64,000 bases of DNA from Lachnoclostridium sp. An76 (GCF_002161355.1 NZ_NFHL01000009.1:56380-120379), one strand, 5' to 3'. Shown: positions 17,793 through 27,215, counted from the stretch's first letter. Program-made: numbers and translations. Notes: generated by a model not told the origin, from the sequence alone.

Positions 17793-17844
17793 AGATAAAA
17801 AAGCACCGGATAACCTTTCCTGGTCATACCGATGCTTTTTATCT
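17793..17844. terminator. Bidirectional terminator between kinase and lipoprotein genes
   Basis: A stem built from GATAAAAAAGCACCGG and its near-complement CCGATGCTTTTTATC stands between two convergent genes, with A/T runs on both sides. It can end transcription from either strand. Confidence 0.8.
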
Positions 17845-17858
17845 TGTTTTTCCGGCTT

Positions 17859-19121
17859 CTACTCGTACAGCATCATCTGCACGGATCCGTCTTCCATATT
17901 TTCCTTATCCACCCATGTATATCCCGTATCCACCACTGCCTCATTTCCGATCTCCAGTATCGTCCTCGCCGCAGCGACTACCGTGGCATATCCCATGCCG
18001 AACGGATTCTGGACGACCAGTCCGTCGATCTCACCGGCTTCCAGCGCCTCGAGCTGTTCCTTTCCGGCATCAAATCCGACCAGAGCAATCTCTTCCGACT
18101 GCTCCATGGTCCTAAGCGCCTCCAGGCCCAGTGTGACTGCATCCGCATTCGTCCCGAAACATCCTTTCAGCTCCGGGTGCTTCGAAAGATAATAGGCAGC
18201 TGCCTCCTCGCCGCTCATCGCCCCTGCGATAGAATCGATGTCTTCCAGTTTTGTCTTCGCTTCTTCCGAGATTGCCTCACCTTTTGCATCGCTGTCCGAT
18301 CCCTCTCCCAGCCCGGACGCTGCCTCTGTCCATGCAGCCAGTTCCTCAGACGTCACTCCCAGCTCTTCCGCCGCTGCCTGGCGCTTCATCTCATCCAGCT
18401 GGTCCATATAGATCGTCTCTACGATAGAAACTCCCGGATGTCCTTCTGCTATCTCCTGACGGAAAGCTTCCGCCCGCTCCCTGGCATTGCCGGACACGGA
18501 ATCCTGCACGATCAGCGCCACCTCGCCGCTGTCCCCGATCGCCTCGCAGAGCTTTGCCGCGCCGTCTGCGGCGGCCTGCGCATTATCTGTCATGCAGGTA
18601 CACTGGATTCCCTGATAACTGTTCCTGGAATCAAACGCCACGACCGGGATCCCGTTCCCGATCGCCAGGTCGAACTGGACTGCCGATGCGTCTTCATCAA
18701 TGCTGGCAATGGCGATCACGTCAGGATACCTTGACATCTCCTCGTCAAGGATGTTGACCTGCTCATCGATGTCCTCGCTGTCCGCCGGGGCATTAAAAAG
18801 TACTTTTACCTTGTCATCCCCTGTATAGCCGAGCTTCTCATTTATATCATCCGCCGCCTGCTGTACTCCCTTCTGTACCTGTTTCCAGTAAGAAGAATTC
18901 TCCATCTTCCCGATGACCGAAATGTAGGTCCCCGGCTCCAGATCCAGGTCATCCACTGTCCCGTATACCTCAGGGGTTATCATATTCAGCTTTGGCTGCC
19001 ACTCAGGCACCTGCGTCTCCTCTCCTGTAAATACATTGTCCGGGTCCTCTCCGCTGCATGCGCAGACTCCCATTGCCGCGCACACTGCCAGGGACACGGC
19101 AGCGATCAGTCTCTTCTTCAT
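17859..19121 (-). CDS. Sugar-binding-type (Peripla_BP_4) lipoprotein
   Basis: The 420-residue protein has a lipoprotein signal (MKKRLIAAVSLAVCAAMGVCAC, lipobox cysteine near residue 20-22). The fold is that of ribose/autoinducer-2-type binding proteins: YISVIGKMENSSYWKQVQKGVQQA, DVIAIASIDEDA, IPVVAFDSR, the hinge-lobe strand EVALIVQDSVSGNARERAEAF, and ALVGFDAGKEQLEALEAGEIDGLVVQNPFGMGY. An acidic insert of roughly 50 residues (about 240-290) is unusual. No permease or ATPase gene adjoins it, so it may feed a transporter elsewhere or act as a ligand sensor for a two-component system. The neighbouring convergent kinase is one possibility without direct support. Confidence 0.85.
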   Translation of the reverse strand: MKKRLIAAVSLAVCAAMGVCACSGEDPDNVFTGEETQVPEWQPKLNMITPEVYGTVDDLDLEPGTYISVIGKMENSSYWKQVQKGVQQAADDINEKLGYTGDDKVKVLFNAPADSEDIDEQVNILDEEMSRYPDVIAIASIDEDASAVQFDLAIGNGIPVVAFDSRNSYQGIQCTCMTDNAQAAADGAAKLCEAIGDSGEVALIVQDSVSGNARERAEAFRQEIAEGHPGVSIVETIYMDQLDEMKRQAAAEELGVTSEELAAWTEAASGLGEGSDSDAKGEAISEEAKTKLEDIDSIAGAMSGEEAAAYYLSKHPELKGCFGTNADAVTLGLEALRTMEQSEEIALVGFDAGKEQLEALEAGEIDGLVVQNPFGMGYATVVAAARTILEIGNEAVVDTGYTWVDKENMEDGSVQMMLYE

Positions 19122-19277
19122 TTTCTTCCTCCATACTACAGAACACCCATTTAAATTCCGTTTCAGCGGGCTTTCCGCATCATCTCTTTATCTTACACCA
19201 ATTTAACAGAAAAAAATGTGAATTTTTCCTAAAATTTAAAGCCTGTCAAAGTATTTAATTTAGAACACGCCAAACCC

Positions 19278-19306
19278 TTGTATATTCTCTCCCCGTGTAT
19301 TAGAAT
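19278..19306 (+). promoter_or_regulatory. Ferredoxin gene promoter
   Basis: TTGTAT (19278-19283), a 17-base spacer and TAGAAT (19301-19306) stand 57 bp upstream of the ferredoxin start. The remainder of the 240-bp gap to the lipoprotein gene is AT-rich and shows nothing else clear. Confidence 0.65.
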
Positions 19307-19363
19307 AGGGATATCGGAAAGGAAGGTTCCTTTTCTGAAAACCAAAGAAGGAGGGTACATACT

Positions 19364-19534
19364 ATGGCACACGTAATCAGTGATGAATGTGTAAGCTGTG
19401 GTTCTTGCGAAGGCGAATGCCCGGTAGGCGCTATCTCCGAAGGCGATGGCAAATACGAAATCGACGCTGATGCATGCGTAGATTGCGGAGCATGCGAGGC
19501 TGCCTGTCCGACAGGCGCTATCTCAGCAGAGTAA
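19364..19534 (+). CDS. Clostridial 2[4Fe-4S] ferredoxin
   Basis: This 56-residue protein has two classic clusters: CVSCGSCEGECPVGAI near residues 9-24 and CVDCGACEAACPTGAI near 38-53. It carries low-potential electrons between oxidoreductases such as pyruvate:ferredoxin oxidoreductase, hydrogenase and Rnf. AAGGAGGG precedes the ATG, with a promoter upstream and a strong terminator downstream, so it is monocistronic and probably highly expressed. Codon choice is strongly biased, as expected for an abundant protein. A minus-strand frame over it is a shadow. Confidence 0.96.
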   Translation: MAHVISDECVSCGSCEGECPVGAISEGDGKYEIDADACVDCGACEAACPTGAISAE

Positions 19535-19563
19535 TAATATACAATCGCAGAGTGATCACAAGC

Positions 19564-19597
19564 AAAAAGCACTGTCCGTCAGGGGCAGTGCTTTTTT
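19564..19597 (+). terminator. Rho-independent terminator of the ferredoxin gene
   Basis: AAAAAGCACTG pairs with CAGTGCTTTTTT around a short loop, 30 bp after the ferredoxin stop. A-rich and T-rich flanks allow it to serve both strands. Confidence 0.85.
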
Positions 19598-19654
19598 ATC
19601 CCGTATAAGATCCAGATCACTTCCATCTTCCGCCCGCGCTCCCAGGCAGTTATC

Positions 19655-20488
19655 CTATCCGATAACGATCTCACCCGCCGCATTTTCGTCGTCCCGGATG
19701 ACCTCACCGACCGCCGGCACTTTGATATGCCCTGCGTACAGGTTCTTGATGCTGATCACCGGCGTTGTGATCACTGCTTCCACCTCAGACCGCTCAAAGG
19801 CAAGATCCGTATCGACCATCTCACAGTGGTCCAGAGTCAGGTTCCTGCAGTAACACAGCGGCTGGGTCCCGATGATCTTACAGTTTTCAAATCTTACATT
19901 CTCACAGTACCATGCAAGATACTCTCCTTTGACCACGCTGTTGCGCACGATAACATTCTTTGCATGCCAGAATGCATCCTTTGTGTCGAACTCGCAGTTT
20001 TCAAACACCGCGTCCTCTATGTACTGAAAGGAATATTTTCCCTTCAGCTTTACGTTTCTGAACATCAGATGATCCGAGCGCATCATGAAATACTCGCTCT
20101 GCGCACTTGTATCTTCCATCTCCACCCCGCTGGCTGACCAGCCAAACTCCGGGGATGCGATATCGCAGTCACGGATCACGACATGGGCGCACTCGCGCAG
20201 CGCTTTGATGCCGTGCATCTTTGTGCCCGCGATCTCTATATGGTCAGAGTACCAGAGCGCAGCCCTGCACAGCTCTGTCATGTCAGAGCCGGTGATCTTC
20301 AGGCCGTGGTCGTGCCAGAAGGGATATCTGAGATTAAAATAACAGTTCTCTGCCTCGATATTTCCGCACTCCTTGAATGCACTCTCCCCGTCCGCCGGTC
20401 CGTCGAACCTGCAGTTTTTCACTGTGATATCATGACTCCCGTAGAGGGCGCGCTCCATGTCAAATGTTTTATTTTCTATGATCTCCAT
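19655..20488 (-). CDS. DUF3737-family right-handed beta-helix protein
   Basis: The 277-residue protein is built of short beta-helix coils of the form VKNCRFDG, IEAENCYFN, VFENCEFDTKDAFWH, VIVRNSVVKGEYLAWYCENVRFENC, each with a ladder of Asn/Cys. Together with the start MEIIENKTFDMERALYG this is the DUF3737 pattern of gut Firmicutes. It has no signal peptide, so it is cytosolic. The biochemical role is unknown; beta-helix folds often bind or modify carbohydrate. It stands alone between the ferredoxin and the ABC transporter genes. Confidence 0.85.
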   Translation of the reverse strand: MEIIENKTFDMERALYGSHDITVKNCRFDGPADGESAFKECGNIEAENCYFNLRYPFWHDHGLKITGSDMTELCRAALWYSDHIEIAGTKMHGIKALRECAHVVIRDCDIASPEFGWSASGVEMEDTSAQSEYFMMRSDHLMFRNVKLKGKYSFQYIEDAVFENCEFDTKDAFWHAKNVIVRNSVVKGEYLAWYCENVRFENCKIIGTQPLCYCRNLTLDHCEMVDTDLAFERSEVEAVITTPVISIKNLYAGHIKVPAVGEVIRDDENAAGEIVIG

Positions 20489-20637
20489 CGCTGTATGCCT
20501 CCTTATCCTCGGCCGGAGCAGATTCCAAACGGTCCTGCCTCCGGCATCCTATATTATACTACGGACAGGAACATACAGCGAATACTTGTTTTCTATATCT
20601 TTCTATACCTGCGGCGTATGAAAACACGCCGGGCACC

Positions 20638-22989
20638 CTACATTGCTCCAAGCGTATCTACCACGGACATTTCCCGGATCCGCCGCGCCGGTCCCGCAAC
20701 AGCAGCCGCCGCTGCCAGAGCCATGACAGTGAGGATCACGGCCAGCGCTGCCGCCGGCACCTGCCAGGGGTCTCCCCACCGGCTGGTCACCAGCAGCCCG
20801 TAAATCTTCCAGTTCAGCAAAAGCCCCGCCGCGCAGCCTGCCGCCATACCGCCCGCCACATAAGTGAGCGCCTCCGCCGCCACCATGCGCACGAGCTGAG
20901 CGCCGGTCATGCCGATCGCACGCATAGCGCCGTACTGCCTGAGCCTTGCGGATACGCTCATGGCGATACTGTTGATGATATAAAAGACAGAGATCAGGGC
21001 GATCACCGCAAGGAAGCCGTAGAGGAACAGTGCGAAAGAATAATACGCTCCCCTTACCTCGCTGTTCTCCTCTCGGTTATCCGCCACTGAAAATTCTTCT
21101 CCCGCCATGGCGCAGATCCGTTCCACATCCTGGTCCGACGCTCCCGGCTCAAGCTGAAGGTCAATCGTCGTGTAATCGGTCTCCCCGGTCAGTTTTTCAA
21201 AAAGCGCTTCCGAGCAGACCAGTACCGTAGATCCGGGCGTAACATTGAACGCACTCCCATTGAGCACACCGGACACGGTCACTGTCTCTGCCCCGGACGG
21301 GAAATCGATGGTAATCTCCTCGCCCGGAGTGAAATCCCGGGCAGCGTCCATTGTCACTGCCATCACACCCCTGCCTTCCTCCGCGTCCTTTAAAGATCCT
21401 TCCGCGACAGAATCTTCCGCCCAGCGGAACTGGTTCTCCTCATAGGAATTCAGGTCGATCTGAAACTCTGCGTCCCCTGCGCGGGCGGGGACTGCACTGG
21501 CTCTGCTCCTCCCGTACACTCTCTTCACCGCCGGATCGCCGCTCAGTTCTTCCGCCAGATCCTTAGGGACAGAGCAGGAGCCGTCCGTGCTGGATATGGT
21601 CAGGTCCGGCGCGGACGGACGGAGCGGCTTGATCCCATGATCCATGAAATCAAGCGCAGGGCTGAAGCTCAGGAACAGGATAATGCTGAATGCAAATGAC
21701 CCTGCCATCAGCAGGAAGTTCTTTCTGCTGCCCACAGCGTGGTGGATCCCGAGCGCCGCCTCAACAGGGAAAAACCTGGCGTGCGCCGCCCTGCGGACCG
21801 CATGTGTGCTCCCTGCATTTCCCGATACCGCGGTCAGGGGCGAGACTTTCGACGCTCTCTTCGCCGGGGACCGAGCCGCCAGGAGCACTGTGCCCAGCCC
21901 GATGACAGCGCCTGCCAAAAGCCCGGGGACACTCACCCCAAACATCTGCATGCCGGAAAAGTACGCGGGGCTCACTGTCTTAAGCACAGCGCAGAGCGCC
22001 CACACAACGGCCACGCTGATCCCCAATCCCACAGGGATGGCGGTCCTGCACCAGTTCAGCGCTTCCCTGCGCACAAATCTCCGCACCTGTCTCTGGTCTG
22101 CACCCAGACATCTCATCATCCCGAAAAAACGGATCCTGCGCGCCACACTGCTGTTCATGCTTCCGGAAATCATCAGGACGCCCGCTGTCGTCACCAGCAC
22201 CGCAAGGACCGCTGCAACCGCATAAAGCTGTGCCATATAAGTGTCGCTGCTCTGGAACTGGAGCGCCAACAGTTTGGAGTTAAGCGCTGCCGATGCCGGA
22301 TCGATGCCGATCTGTGCGCACAGATCATCCACTGTCTTCTCCACATTGCAGAACATCCTGAAACGGACCAGAAGCATCGTATCCGCCGCATCCTGAGAGG
22401 CAAAATACTTCTCAAACGCAGACAGATCTACAAACAGCCCCACCGCTTCCTCACTGTTCAGCCCGGACGCGTCTTCAAGGATCCCTGTGACCGTAAAGGC
22501 CGCGTCCTGCCCATCCGCCATGTGCAGGGTCACCTGGCTTCCTTCCCGGATCCCGAGCTGCCCTGCCGCAGTCTCTGTCACTGCCGCCTCATCCTCTTTC
22601 TCAGGGAGCCGTCCTTCCTGTACCTTCAGCATGGGAAGAAGTTCTGTGAGATCCTCATCCACCCCTGACACAGCGGCGCTCATCCCATCGACCGTACATC
22701 CTGACGTCTCCGCCTCCACGTTTTCCAGCAGGGCGGCGTCTTTCACCTCCGCCCGCGCCCGGACCAGTTTTTCCTGCTCCTCTGTCAGCCCTGTAAACGC
22801 AGCCTGCCATGACCCGTTTGACTGGACCGTCTGATAGATCTGGCTGCGGATCTCCATATCCGCCATGCTGAATATCGATGCCGCCAGGAAGACCGCGAGC
22901 GTAATGCAGACCCGTATCATCCTCGTCTGTTTCTTCCGCACTTTTTCAGAGACAGAGACCAGATCCAGATAATGCTTCATCTCTTTCAT
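20638..22989 (-). CDS. ABC transporter permease with two FtsX domains
   Basis: The 783-residue membrane protein has an N-terminal membrane helix near residues 23-45, a large extracytoplasmic domain, and a first FtsX core of three helices (near 255-375: LYAVAAVLAVLVTTAGVLMISG and following). A second single helix (FLLMAGSFAFSIILFLSF), a second external domain, and a second FtsX core at the C-terminus (LFLYGFLAVIALISVFYIIN onward) complete it. This is the MacB/LolC-like layout of Gram-positive export or antibiotic-sensing transporters. Its start overlaps the ATPase stop by four bases. With the two-component system upstream it makes a four-gene module, suggesting a cell-envelope stress or peptide-resistance role. 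The substrate is unknown. Confidence 0.88.
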   Translation of the reverse strand: MKEMKHYLDLVSVSEKVRKKQTRMIRVCITLAVFLAASIFSMADMEIRSQIYQTVQSNGSWQAAFTGLTEEQEKLVRARAEVKDAALLENVEAETSGCTVDGMSAAVSGVDEDLTELLPMLKVQEGRLPEKEDEAAVTETAAGQLGIREGSQVTLHMADGQDAAFTVTGILEDASGLNSEEAVGLFVDLSAFEKYFASQDAADTMLLVRFRMFCNVEKTVDDLCAQIGIDPASAALNSKLLALQFQSSDTYMAQLYAVAAVLAVLVTTAGVLMISGSMNSSVARRIRFFGMMRCLGADQRQVRRFVRREALNWCRTAIPVGLGISVAVVWALCAVLKTVSPAYFSGMQMFGVSVPGLLAGAVIGLGTVLLAARSPAKRASKVSPLTAVSGNAGSTHAVRRAAHARFFPVEAALGIHHAVGSRKNFLLMAGSFAFSIILFLSFSPALDFMDHGIKPLRPSAPDLTISSTDGSCSVPKDLAEELSGDPAVKRVYGRSRASAVPARAGDAEFQIDLNSYEENQFRWAEDSVAEGSLKDAEEGRGVMAVTMDAARDFTPGEEITIDFPSGAETVTVSGVLNGSAFNVTPGSTVLVCSEALFEKLTGETDYTTIDLQLEPGASDQDVERICAMAGEEFSVADNREENSEVRGAYYSFALFLYGFLAVIALISVFYIINSIAMSVSARLRQYGAMRAIGMTGAQLVRMVAAEALTYVAGGMAAGCAAGLLLNWKIYGLLVTSRWGDPWQVPAAALAVILTVMALAAAAAVAGPARRIREMSVVDTLGAM

Positions 22990-23669
22990 GCACGGACACC
23001 TCCCATATCAGTGAGCCTGCCGTCGCGCACCCGGAGCACCCGGTCCACTCCTGACGTCAGATGTTCATTGTGCGTGATCATCAGGATCGTCTGCTGGTAA
23101 TGCCTGGACGCCTTCATCAGCAGGTCCATCACATCCTGGCTGTTGCCGGAGTCCAGATTGCCCGTGGGCTCATCGGCGAGCACCAGCATGGGGCGCATGA
23201 TCAGCGCCCTGCCGATGGCCACTCTCTGCTGCTGGCCGCCGGATAGCTGTCCGGGGAGATGCTTTCTCCTCGCTTCCAGCCCCAGCACTTCCAGGATCTC
23301 ATCCACCCGTTTCTTATCGGGTTTCTGATGGTCCAGGAGCATGGGAAATATCAGGTTCTGTTCCACATTCAGTTCTTCCACAAGCTGGAAAGACTGGAAT
23401 ACAAAGCCGATATTCCTCCTGCGGAATACTGTCCTCTGGTTTTCTTTCATGCCGAACAGGTCCTGCCCGTCCAGCCATACCTTCCCTGATGTGGGAGTGT
23501 CAAGTCCCCCGATACAGTTCAAAAGCGTACTCTTCCCGGATCCGGACTCTCCGACCACTGCCGCGAATTCCCCTTTCCGGAGAGTAAAGGACACATCCTT
23601 CAGGGCGTCTACCCGTGCCTCTCCTGTCCCGTAAACCTTACAGAGATGTTCTGTTCTCAATATTTCCAT
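22986..23669 (-). CDS. ABC transporter ATPase, MacB/LolD type
   Basis: The product has about 227 residues from MEILRTEHLCKVYG; the ATG at 23669 follows GGAAGG, and a further in-frame start at 23690 is less likely. Walker A is VVGESGSGKSTLLNCIGG, the Q-loop NIGFVFQSFQLVEELN, the signature LSGGQQQRVAIGRAL, Walker B PMLVLADEPTGNLDS and the H-loop MITHNEHL. It energises the adjacent FtsX-type permease. The pairing and the four-base overlap show that they form one transporter. Confidence 0.93.
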   Translation of the reverse strand: MEILRTEHLCKVYGTGEARVDALKDVSFTLRKGEFAAVVGESGSGKSTLLNCIGGLDTPTSGKVWLDGQDLFGMKENQRTVFRRRNIGFVFQSFQLVEELNVEQNLIFPMLLDHQKPDKKRVDEILEVLGLEARRKHLPGQLSGGQQQRVAIGRALIMRPMLVLADEPTGNLDSGNSQDVMDLLMKASRHYQQTILMITHNEHLTSGVDRVLRVRDGRLTDMGGVRA

Positions 23670-23756
23670 AATGCTGCACCTTCCTTTCACGGACCAGTAT
23701 AGCAGGGCATCCTTACTCTCAGGTGAATCCGGCCCCTCTTTCTCCTTACAGTTCTG

Positions 23757-25139
23757 TCATCTTTCCCCGGCATCCGACTTATCCCACATATCTTTCCCGC
23801 CCCGTATGTCCGGCTTGTCCCGTGCGTCCGCCTTATCCCGCGCATCTTCCTTATCCCGCGCATCTTCCTCATCCCGCGCATCCTGCGGTCTTTCCGATGC
23901 CGTAATCTCCTCCGGAGTATCCGGGAACGAAGCGGTAAAGACCGCCCCCTGCCCCGGGCTGCTCTCTACGGAGATCCTTCCTCCCTGTCCCTCTACGATG
24001 GATCTCGCCAGCGGGAGCCCCAGGCCCACGCCCTGGGTATCGCTGCTCTGCCTGCTCCTGTAAAACCGTTTGAAAATGTGGTGGATATCCTCCTGGCTGA
24101 TACCAGTCCCGTCATCCGCCACTATGATCCGGAACATTGCAGGCGACTTCTTCCAGGACACAGCCACCTGTCCTCCGCTCCGCGTATGGTCAAGCGCGTT
24201 TTTCACCAGATTCCCGACCGCCTCGGCAGTCCACTCTCTGTCGCACCGTATCTCTGCATCCGGCTCTCCGTAGAAGCTGATCTTTTTCCTTTCTCTCTCT
24301 GCCCTCTCCATCAGGTCCGCACAGGCTTCCCTCACCAGATCCGCGGCATACATTTTCTGCTTCCTGAAACGGACGCTTCCCGCATCCAGACGTGTCACTC
24401 TCAAAAGCATGCGGATCAGGCGGTCCATACGCCCAAGGGATTCCTCTGACTTTTCCGCAAATACCCGGACTGTTTCCGGCTCCTCAGGCTCTCCGGCAAT
24501 GATCTCTGTATACATGTGCAGGGCTGCAAGCGGAGTTTTCAGCTGATGGGAGATATCGGAAATCGTGTCCTTTAAAAATTCCCTGGATTTCTTCTCCTCC
24601 TCTCCTTTTGCCTGAAGCGCAGTTGACAGGCGGTCCACAGCGCTGAAGAGATGGTCCAGCATCCCTCTCTCTCCTCTGGAGATACGCTCCGAGAAATCGC
24701 CCTCCGCATACTGGTCTATGATATGCGCGGCATGTTCATACGTCTTCTCTCTTCTTCGAAGATAACAGAGCGTCCCCGCCCAGAGCAAAAGGCAGTCGCC
24801 CAGCCCGGCAGCGCCGATGAAGATTCCTGCTCCGCCTTCCTCTCTTTCCCGGATAACCGAGAGTACAGCTCTGTTCTCTTCTGTATACCCGATCTTTCGC
24901 AGGAGCTCTTCCCCTGCCCGGGTTGTCTCTGTATTTTTAAACGCGAGCGCCACTGTCCCTTCCGGGACGCCCTGCTCCAGCAGGGAAGAAGCCGCTGCCC
25001 TCTCCCACTTAAGAAGACTGTCTCTTATCCTGATCTCACGGTCCGCACAGGCGATAAAAAATACCGCTGCCAGCGCCAGGCAGATCCCCGCAAGGAACAC
25101 CGCGTACCGCCGGTTCTGTCTGTCCTGCATCCAGGTCAT
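23757..25139 (-). CDS. Sensor histidine kinase with repetitive charged C-terminal tail
   Basis: The product has about 460 residues from the ATG at 25139, whose ATGA overlaps the response regulator stop; GGGAGGGAG precedes it. Two membrane helices (near 12-33 and about 105-125) flank a small external domain. A HAMP-like stretch, the H-box ISDISHQLKTPLAALHMYTE near residue 200, and ATPase boxes (NLVKNALDH, DDGTGISQEDIHHIFKRFYR, GVGLGLPLARSIVE) follow. The last ~45 residues are a tail of six-residue repeats of the form DARDKE, an odd addition coded by an 18-bp tandem repeat. The kinase belongs with the response regulator upstream and the ABC transporter downstream. Confidence 0.9.
   Translation of the reverse strand: MTWMQDRQNRRYAVFLAGICLALAAVFFIACADREIRIRDSLLKWERAAASSLLEQGVPEGTVALAFKNTETTRAGEELLRKIGYTEENRAVLSVIREREEGGAGIFIGAAGLGDCLLLWAGTLCYLRRREKTYEHAAHIIDQYAEGDFSERISRGERGMLDHLFSAVDRLSTALQAKGEEEKKSREFLKDTISDISHQLKTPLAALHMYTEIIAGEPEEPETVRVFAEKSEESLGRMDRLIRMLLRVTRLDAGSVRFRKQKMYAADLVREACADLMERAERERKKISFYGEPDAEIRCDREWTAEAVGNLVKNALDHTRSGGQVAVSWKKSPAMFRIIVADDGTGISQEDIHHIFKRFYRSRQSSDTQGVGLGLPLARSIVEGQGGRISVESSPGQGAVFTASFPDTPEEITASERPQDARDEEDARDKEDARDKADARDKPDIRGGKDMWDKSDAGER
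23819..23884 (-). repeat. 18-bp tandem repeat coding the kinase tail
   Basis: Near-identical 18-bp units (core CGCGCATCTTCCTTATCC) encode consecutive DARDEE, DARDKE, DARDKA and DARDKP hexapeptides at the kinase C-terminus. More diverged units continue toward the stop. Such in-frame repeats can change copy number by slippage. Confidence 0.75.
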
Positions 25140-25831
25140 GGCTCTCCCTCCCATCGGTATCCCACTCCGCGCACGGTCACCAGATGGACCGGCCGGGAAG
25201 ATTCTTCCTCTATCTTTTCCCTGAGCCTGCGGATATAGACGGACAATGTATTGTCATCCACAAAATTCCCATGTCCGTCCCACAGCTCATCTAATATATA
25301 ATTCCGCGTCAGCGTCTGCCCGTCATGCAGGATGAACAGGCTGAGCAGGCGGTACTCCGCACCTGTCAGATCCAGGCTCCTGTCATTGAGATACGCCCTG
25401 CCCGCCGCCCGGTCCAGAGTGACCGGGCCAGACCTGATCCTGACCGGACTGTCCGCCCTCTGCACAGCACTGCGCCTTAACAGGGCACGGATGCGGGAGC
25501 ACAGCTCGCCCAGCTTAAACGGCTTTGTGATATAATCGTCCCCGCCGCCGTCCAACCCCCGGATAATGCTTGTCTCCTCGTCAGCGGCGGTCAGAAAGAT
25601 GATCGGAGTCAGGTCGCCGGATGCCCGCACCTTCTCGCAGACCATAAACCCTGTCCCGTCCGGAAGAGTCACGTCCAGCAGAAGCAGGTCATACGGATGC
25701 CTGCCTCTCAGCGCCTGCTCCGCCTCCTGTACGTTCCTTGCCACATCCAGATCAAATCCATTCTTTTCAAGCGAATATTTCAGACCGTCGATCAGTCCCC
25801 GGTCATCTTCCAGCAATAAAAGCCTGCACAT
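25136..25831 (-). CDS. OmpR-family response regulator of the ABC transporter module
   Basis: The product has about 231 residues from MCRLLLLEDDRGLIDGLKYS; the ATG at 25831 follows AGGAGGG, which rules out the longer frame to 25867. The receiver shows the acidic pair EDD, the phosphoacceptor in YDLLLLDVTLPDGTG and the lysine in DDYITKPFKLGEL. The winged helix has LTGAEYRLLSLFILHDGQTLT and NTLSVYIRRLREKI, which resembles regulators of BceR/VanR type. It heads the unit response regulator, kinase, ATPase, permease, and probably controls transporter expression. Confidence 0.92.
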   Translation of the reverse strand: MCRLLLLEDDRGLIDGLKYSLEKNGFDLDVARNVQEAEQALRGRHPYDLLLLDVTLPDGTGFMVCEKVRASGDLTPIIFLTAADEETSIIRGLDGGGDDYITKPFKLGELCSRIRALLRRSAVQRADSPVRIRSGPVTLDRAAGRAYLNDRSLDLTGAEYRLLSLFILHDGQTLTRNYILDELWDGHGNFVDDNTLSVYIRRLREKIEEESSRPVHLVTVRGVGYRWEGEP

Positions 25832-25892
25832 AAAAATCCCTCCTGAAATGTGTTTATTATAGCACATTCCCAGAAGGGATTTATCTTACGTT

Positions 25893-26390
25893 TTAGTAAG
25901 GATATGGGATCATCTCCAGCAGCCTTTCCACTGCTTCTGCCGGGAAACCGTCCCCCGGCGGATCCTGGCGCCACTTCTCCAGCTTCCTGTGGGTATTCCC
26001 ACTCTGCGGGAGCATATACCCCGCCTCGCGGCTGATATCCTCTGCGACAAGCCGGCTAGATCTGGCAAGCGCCTTACACAACCTGTAAAGTCCGTCATCT
26101 CCCGTCTCTTCCATGATCTGGAGAGCAGCCTTCTCCTGTCGTACCTTTCCTCTGAGCAGGGTTTCCGCCAACCGCACCACAGCGTCATCCTTTTTCTGCT
26201 GGGGCGGGAGTTCTACCGGCATCATGGTGATCGCGCCGCTCGGACATGCCCTGGCGCACACGCCGCAGCCTGTGCATTTCTCCACATCAATGATACTGTT
26301 CTCCGTATCCGTCGCTCCCACCGGGCAAACGTACAGGCACAGGCAGTCTTTTGTACACAGCCTCAGATTTCTCACTGCAAATTCTTTCAT
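25893..26390 (-). CDS. Ferredoxin-domain protein with helical C-terminus
   Basis: This 165-residue protein has two iron-sulfur motifs in its first 55 residues: an incomplete-looking one ([16 protein letters not shown]) and a standard one ([16 protein letters not shown]). A helical region of about 100 residues without cysteines follows. It overlaps the rubredoxin-type gene upstream by four bases, so the two are co-translated and probably form an electron-transfer pair. I would expect a role in peroxide or oxygen detoxification in an anaerobe, based on the rubredoxin partner. Confidence 0.8.
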   Translation of the reverse strand: MKEFAVRNLRLCTKDCLCLYVCPVGATDTENSIIDVEKCTGCGVCARACPSGAITMMPVELPPQQKKDDAVVRLAETLLRGKVRQEKAALQIMEETGDDGLYRLCKALARSSRLVAEDISREAGYMLPQSGNTHRKLEKWRQDPPGDGFPAEAVERLLEMIPYPY

Positions 26391-27073
26391 CCGGAAACCC
26401 TCCCTTCCATCTTCTCAAACTTCCAGTCCGGCACCTTGCAGACCGGACACAGCTCCGGGGGAGTGTCGCCTGTATAGATGAAACCGCACACAGAGCAGAC
26501 CCACACATCCGTGTCTTTCAGGAACGCGCTGCCTTCCTTTATGTAACGGTTGATCAGGACGTCCTGGATCCGGGTGACCTTCTCTCCCCATGTACAGATC
26601 CTCAGGGTGCCCCGGTCCGCCTTTGCCGACGCCTCCGCGCTCAGGGCAGGATAGCCTTCCGCAAGATCCTGCGCAGTCATGGACGCAAGCTGCTCCATAC
26701 CGGCGTCTTCCTCATCCGGGATACGGGCGGCAAAATATTCCGCGAGCTGTCTGAATAATGCTTCCTCTTCCGGACGGTACTGTTTCTCGCATCCCCGGGC
26801 AAGATTTGAGCACATCACAGACAGTTCTCCTGCTGATGCCATGCGATCTCCGGCGGCTCCTGTCCCCAGTGCATCCTCTTCCCCGGATCCGCTCTGCACT
26901 GCTTCCGGCCTCTCCACTGCTACCGCTTCGCCCGGCCCGTCTTCTTTTGGTCCGAAAAGCGCTTTGGGCGCCTTGCACCACGGGCAGGCCCATGTGTCAG
27001 GCAGATCAGAAAACAGCTTATTTTCCTTCTCCTCATCATAGACATACCCGCAGACTGAACAGACATACTTCAT
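26387..27073 (-). CDS. Double rubredoxin-domain protein
   Basis: The 228-residue protein carries rubredoxin-like metal sites at both ends. The N-terminal one is [13 protein letters not shown] with [13 protein letters not shown]; the C-terminal one is [13 protein letters not shown] with [12 protein letters not shown]. Between them lies a Gly/Glu-rich linker and a helical region ([20 protein letters not shown]) resembling rubrerythrin-linked proteins, but without the clear EXXH pairs of an active di-iron rubrerythrin. It probably shuttles electrons to a peroxidase or oxygen-reducing partner. The four-base overlap with the ferredoxin-domain gene supports a shared pathway. Confidence 0.8.
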   Translation of the reverse strand: MKYVCSVCGYVYDEEKENKLFSDLPDTWACPWCKAPKALFGPKEDGPGEAVAVERPEAVQSGSGEEDALGTGAAGDRMASAGELSVMCSNLARGCEKQYRPEEEALFRQLAEYFAARIPDEEDAGMEQLASMTAQDLAEGYPALSAEASAKADRGTLRICTWGEKVTRIQDVLINRYIKEGSAFLKDTDVWVCSVCGFIYTGDTPPELCPVCKVPDWKFEKMEGRVSG

Positions 27074-27215
27074 AAACGATCCCTCCTGTCTCCTTTTTCT
27101 TTCAATGTATCATCCTGGGATCGCACCCGTCAATCTCTTCGAGAGTATTTTGCCGAGCTGATCTTTCTGCGCTGATTTTCTCCGGACTAACTGACTGCCC
27201 GCACGGATGTGAAAC

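Noticed and set aside
21739..22668. 309-codon plus-strand open frame
   Set aside because: It lies opposite the ABC permease gene and shows no recognisable domain.
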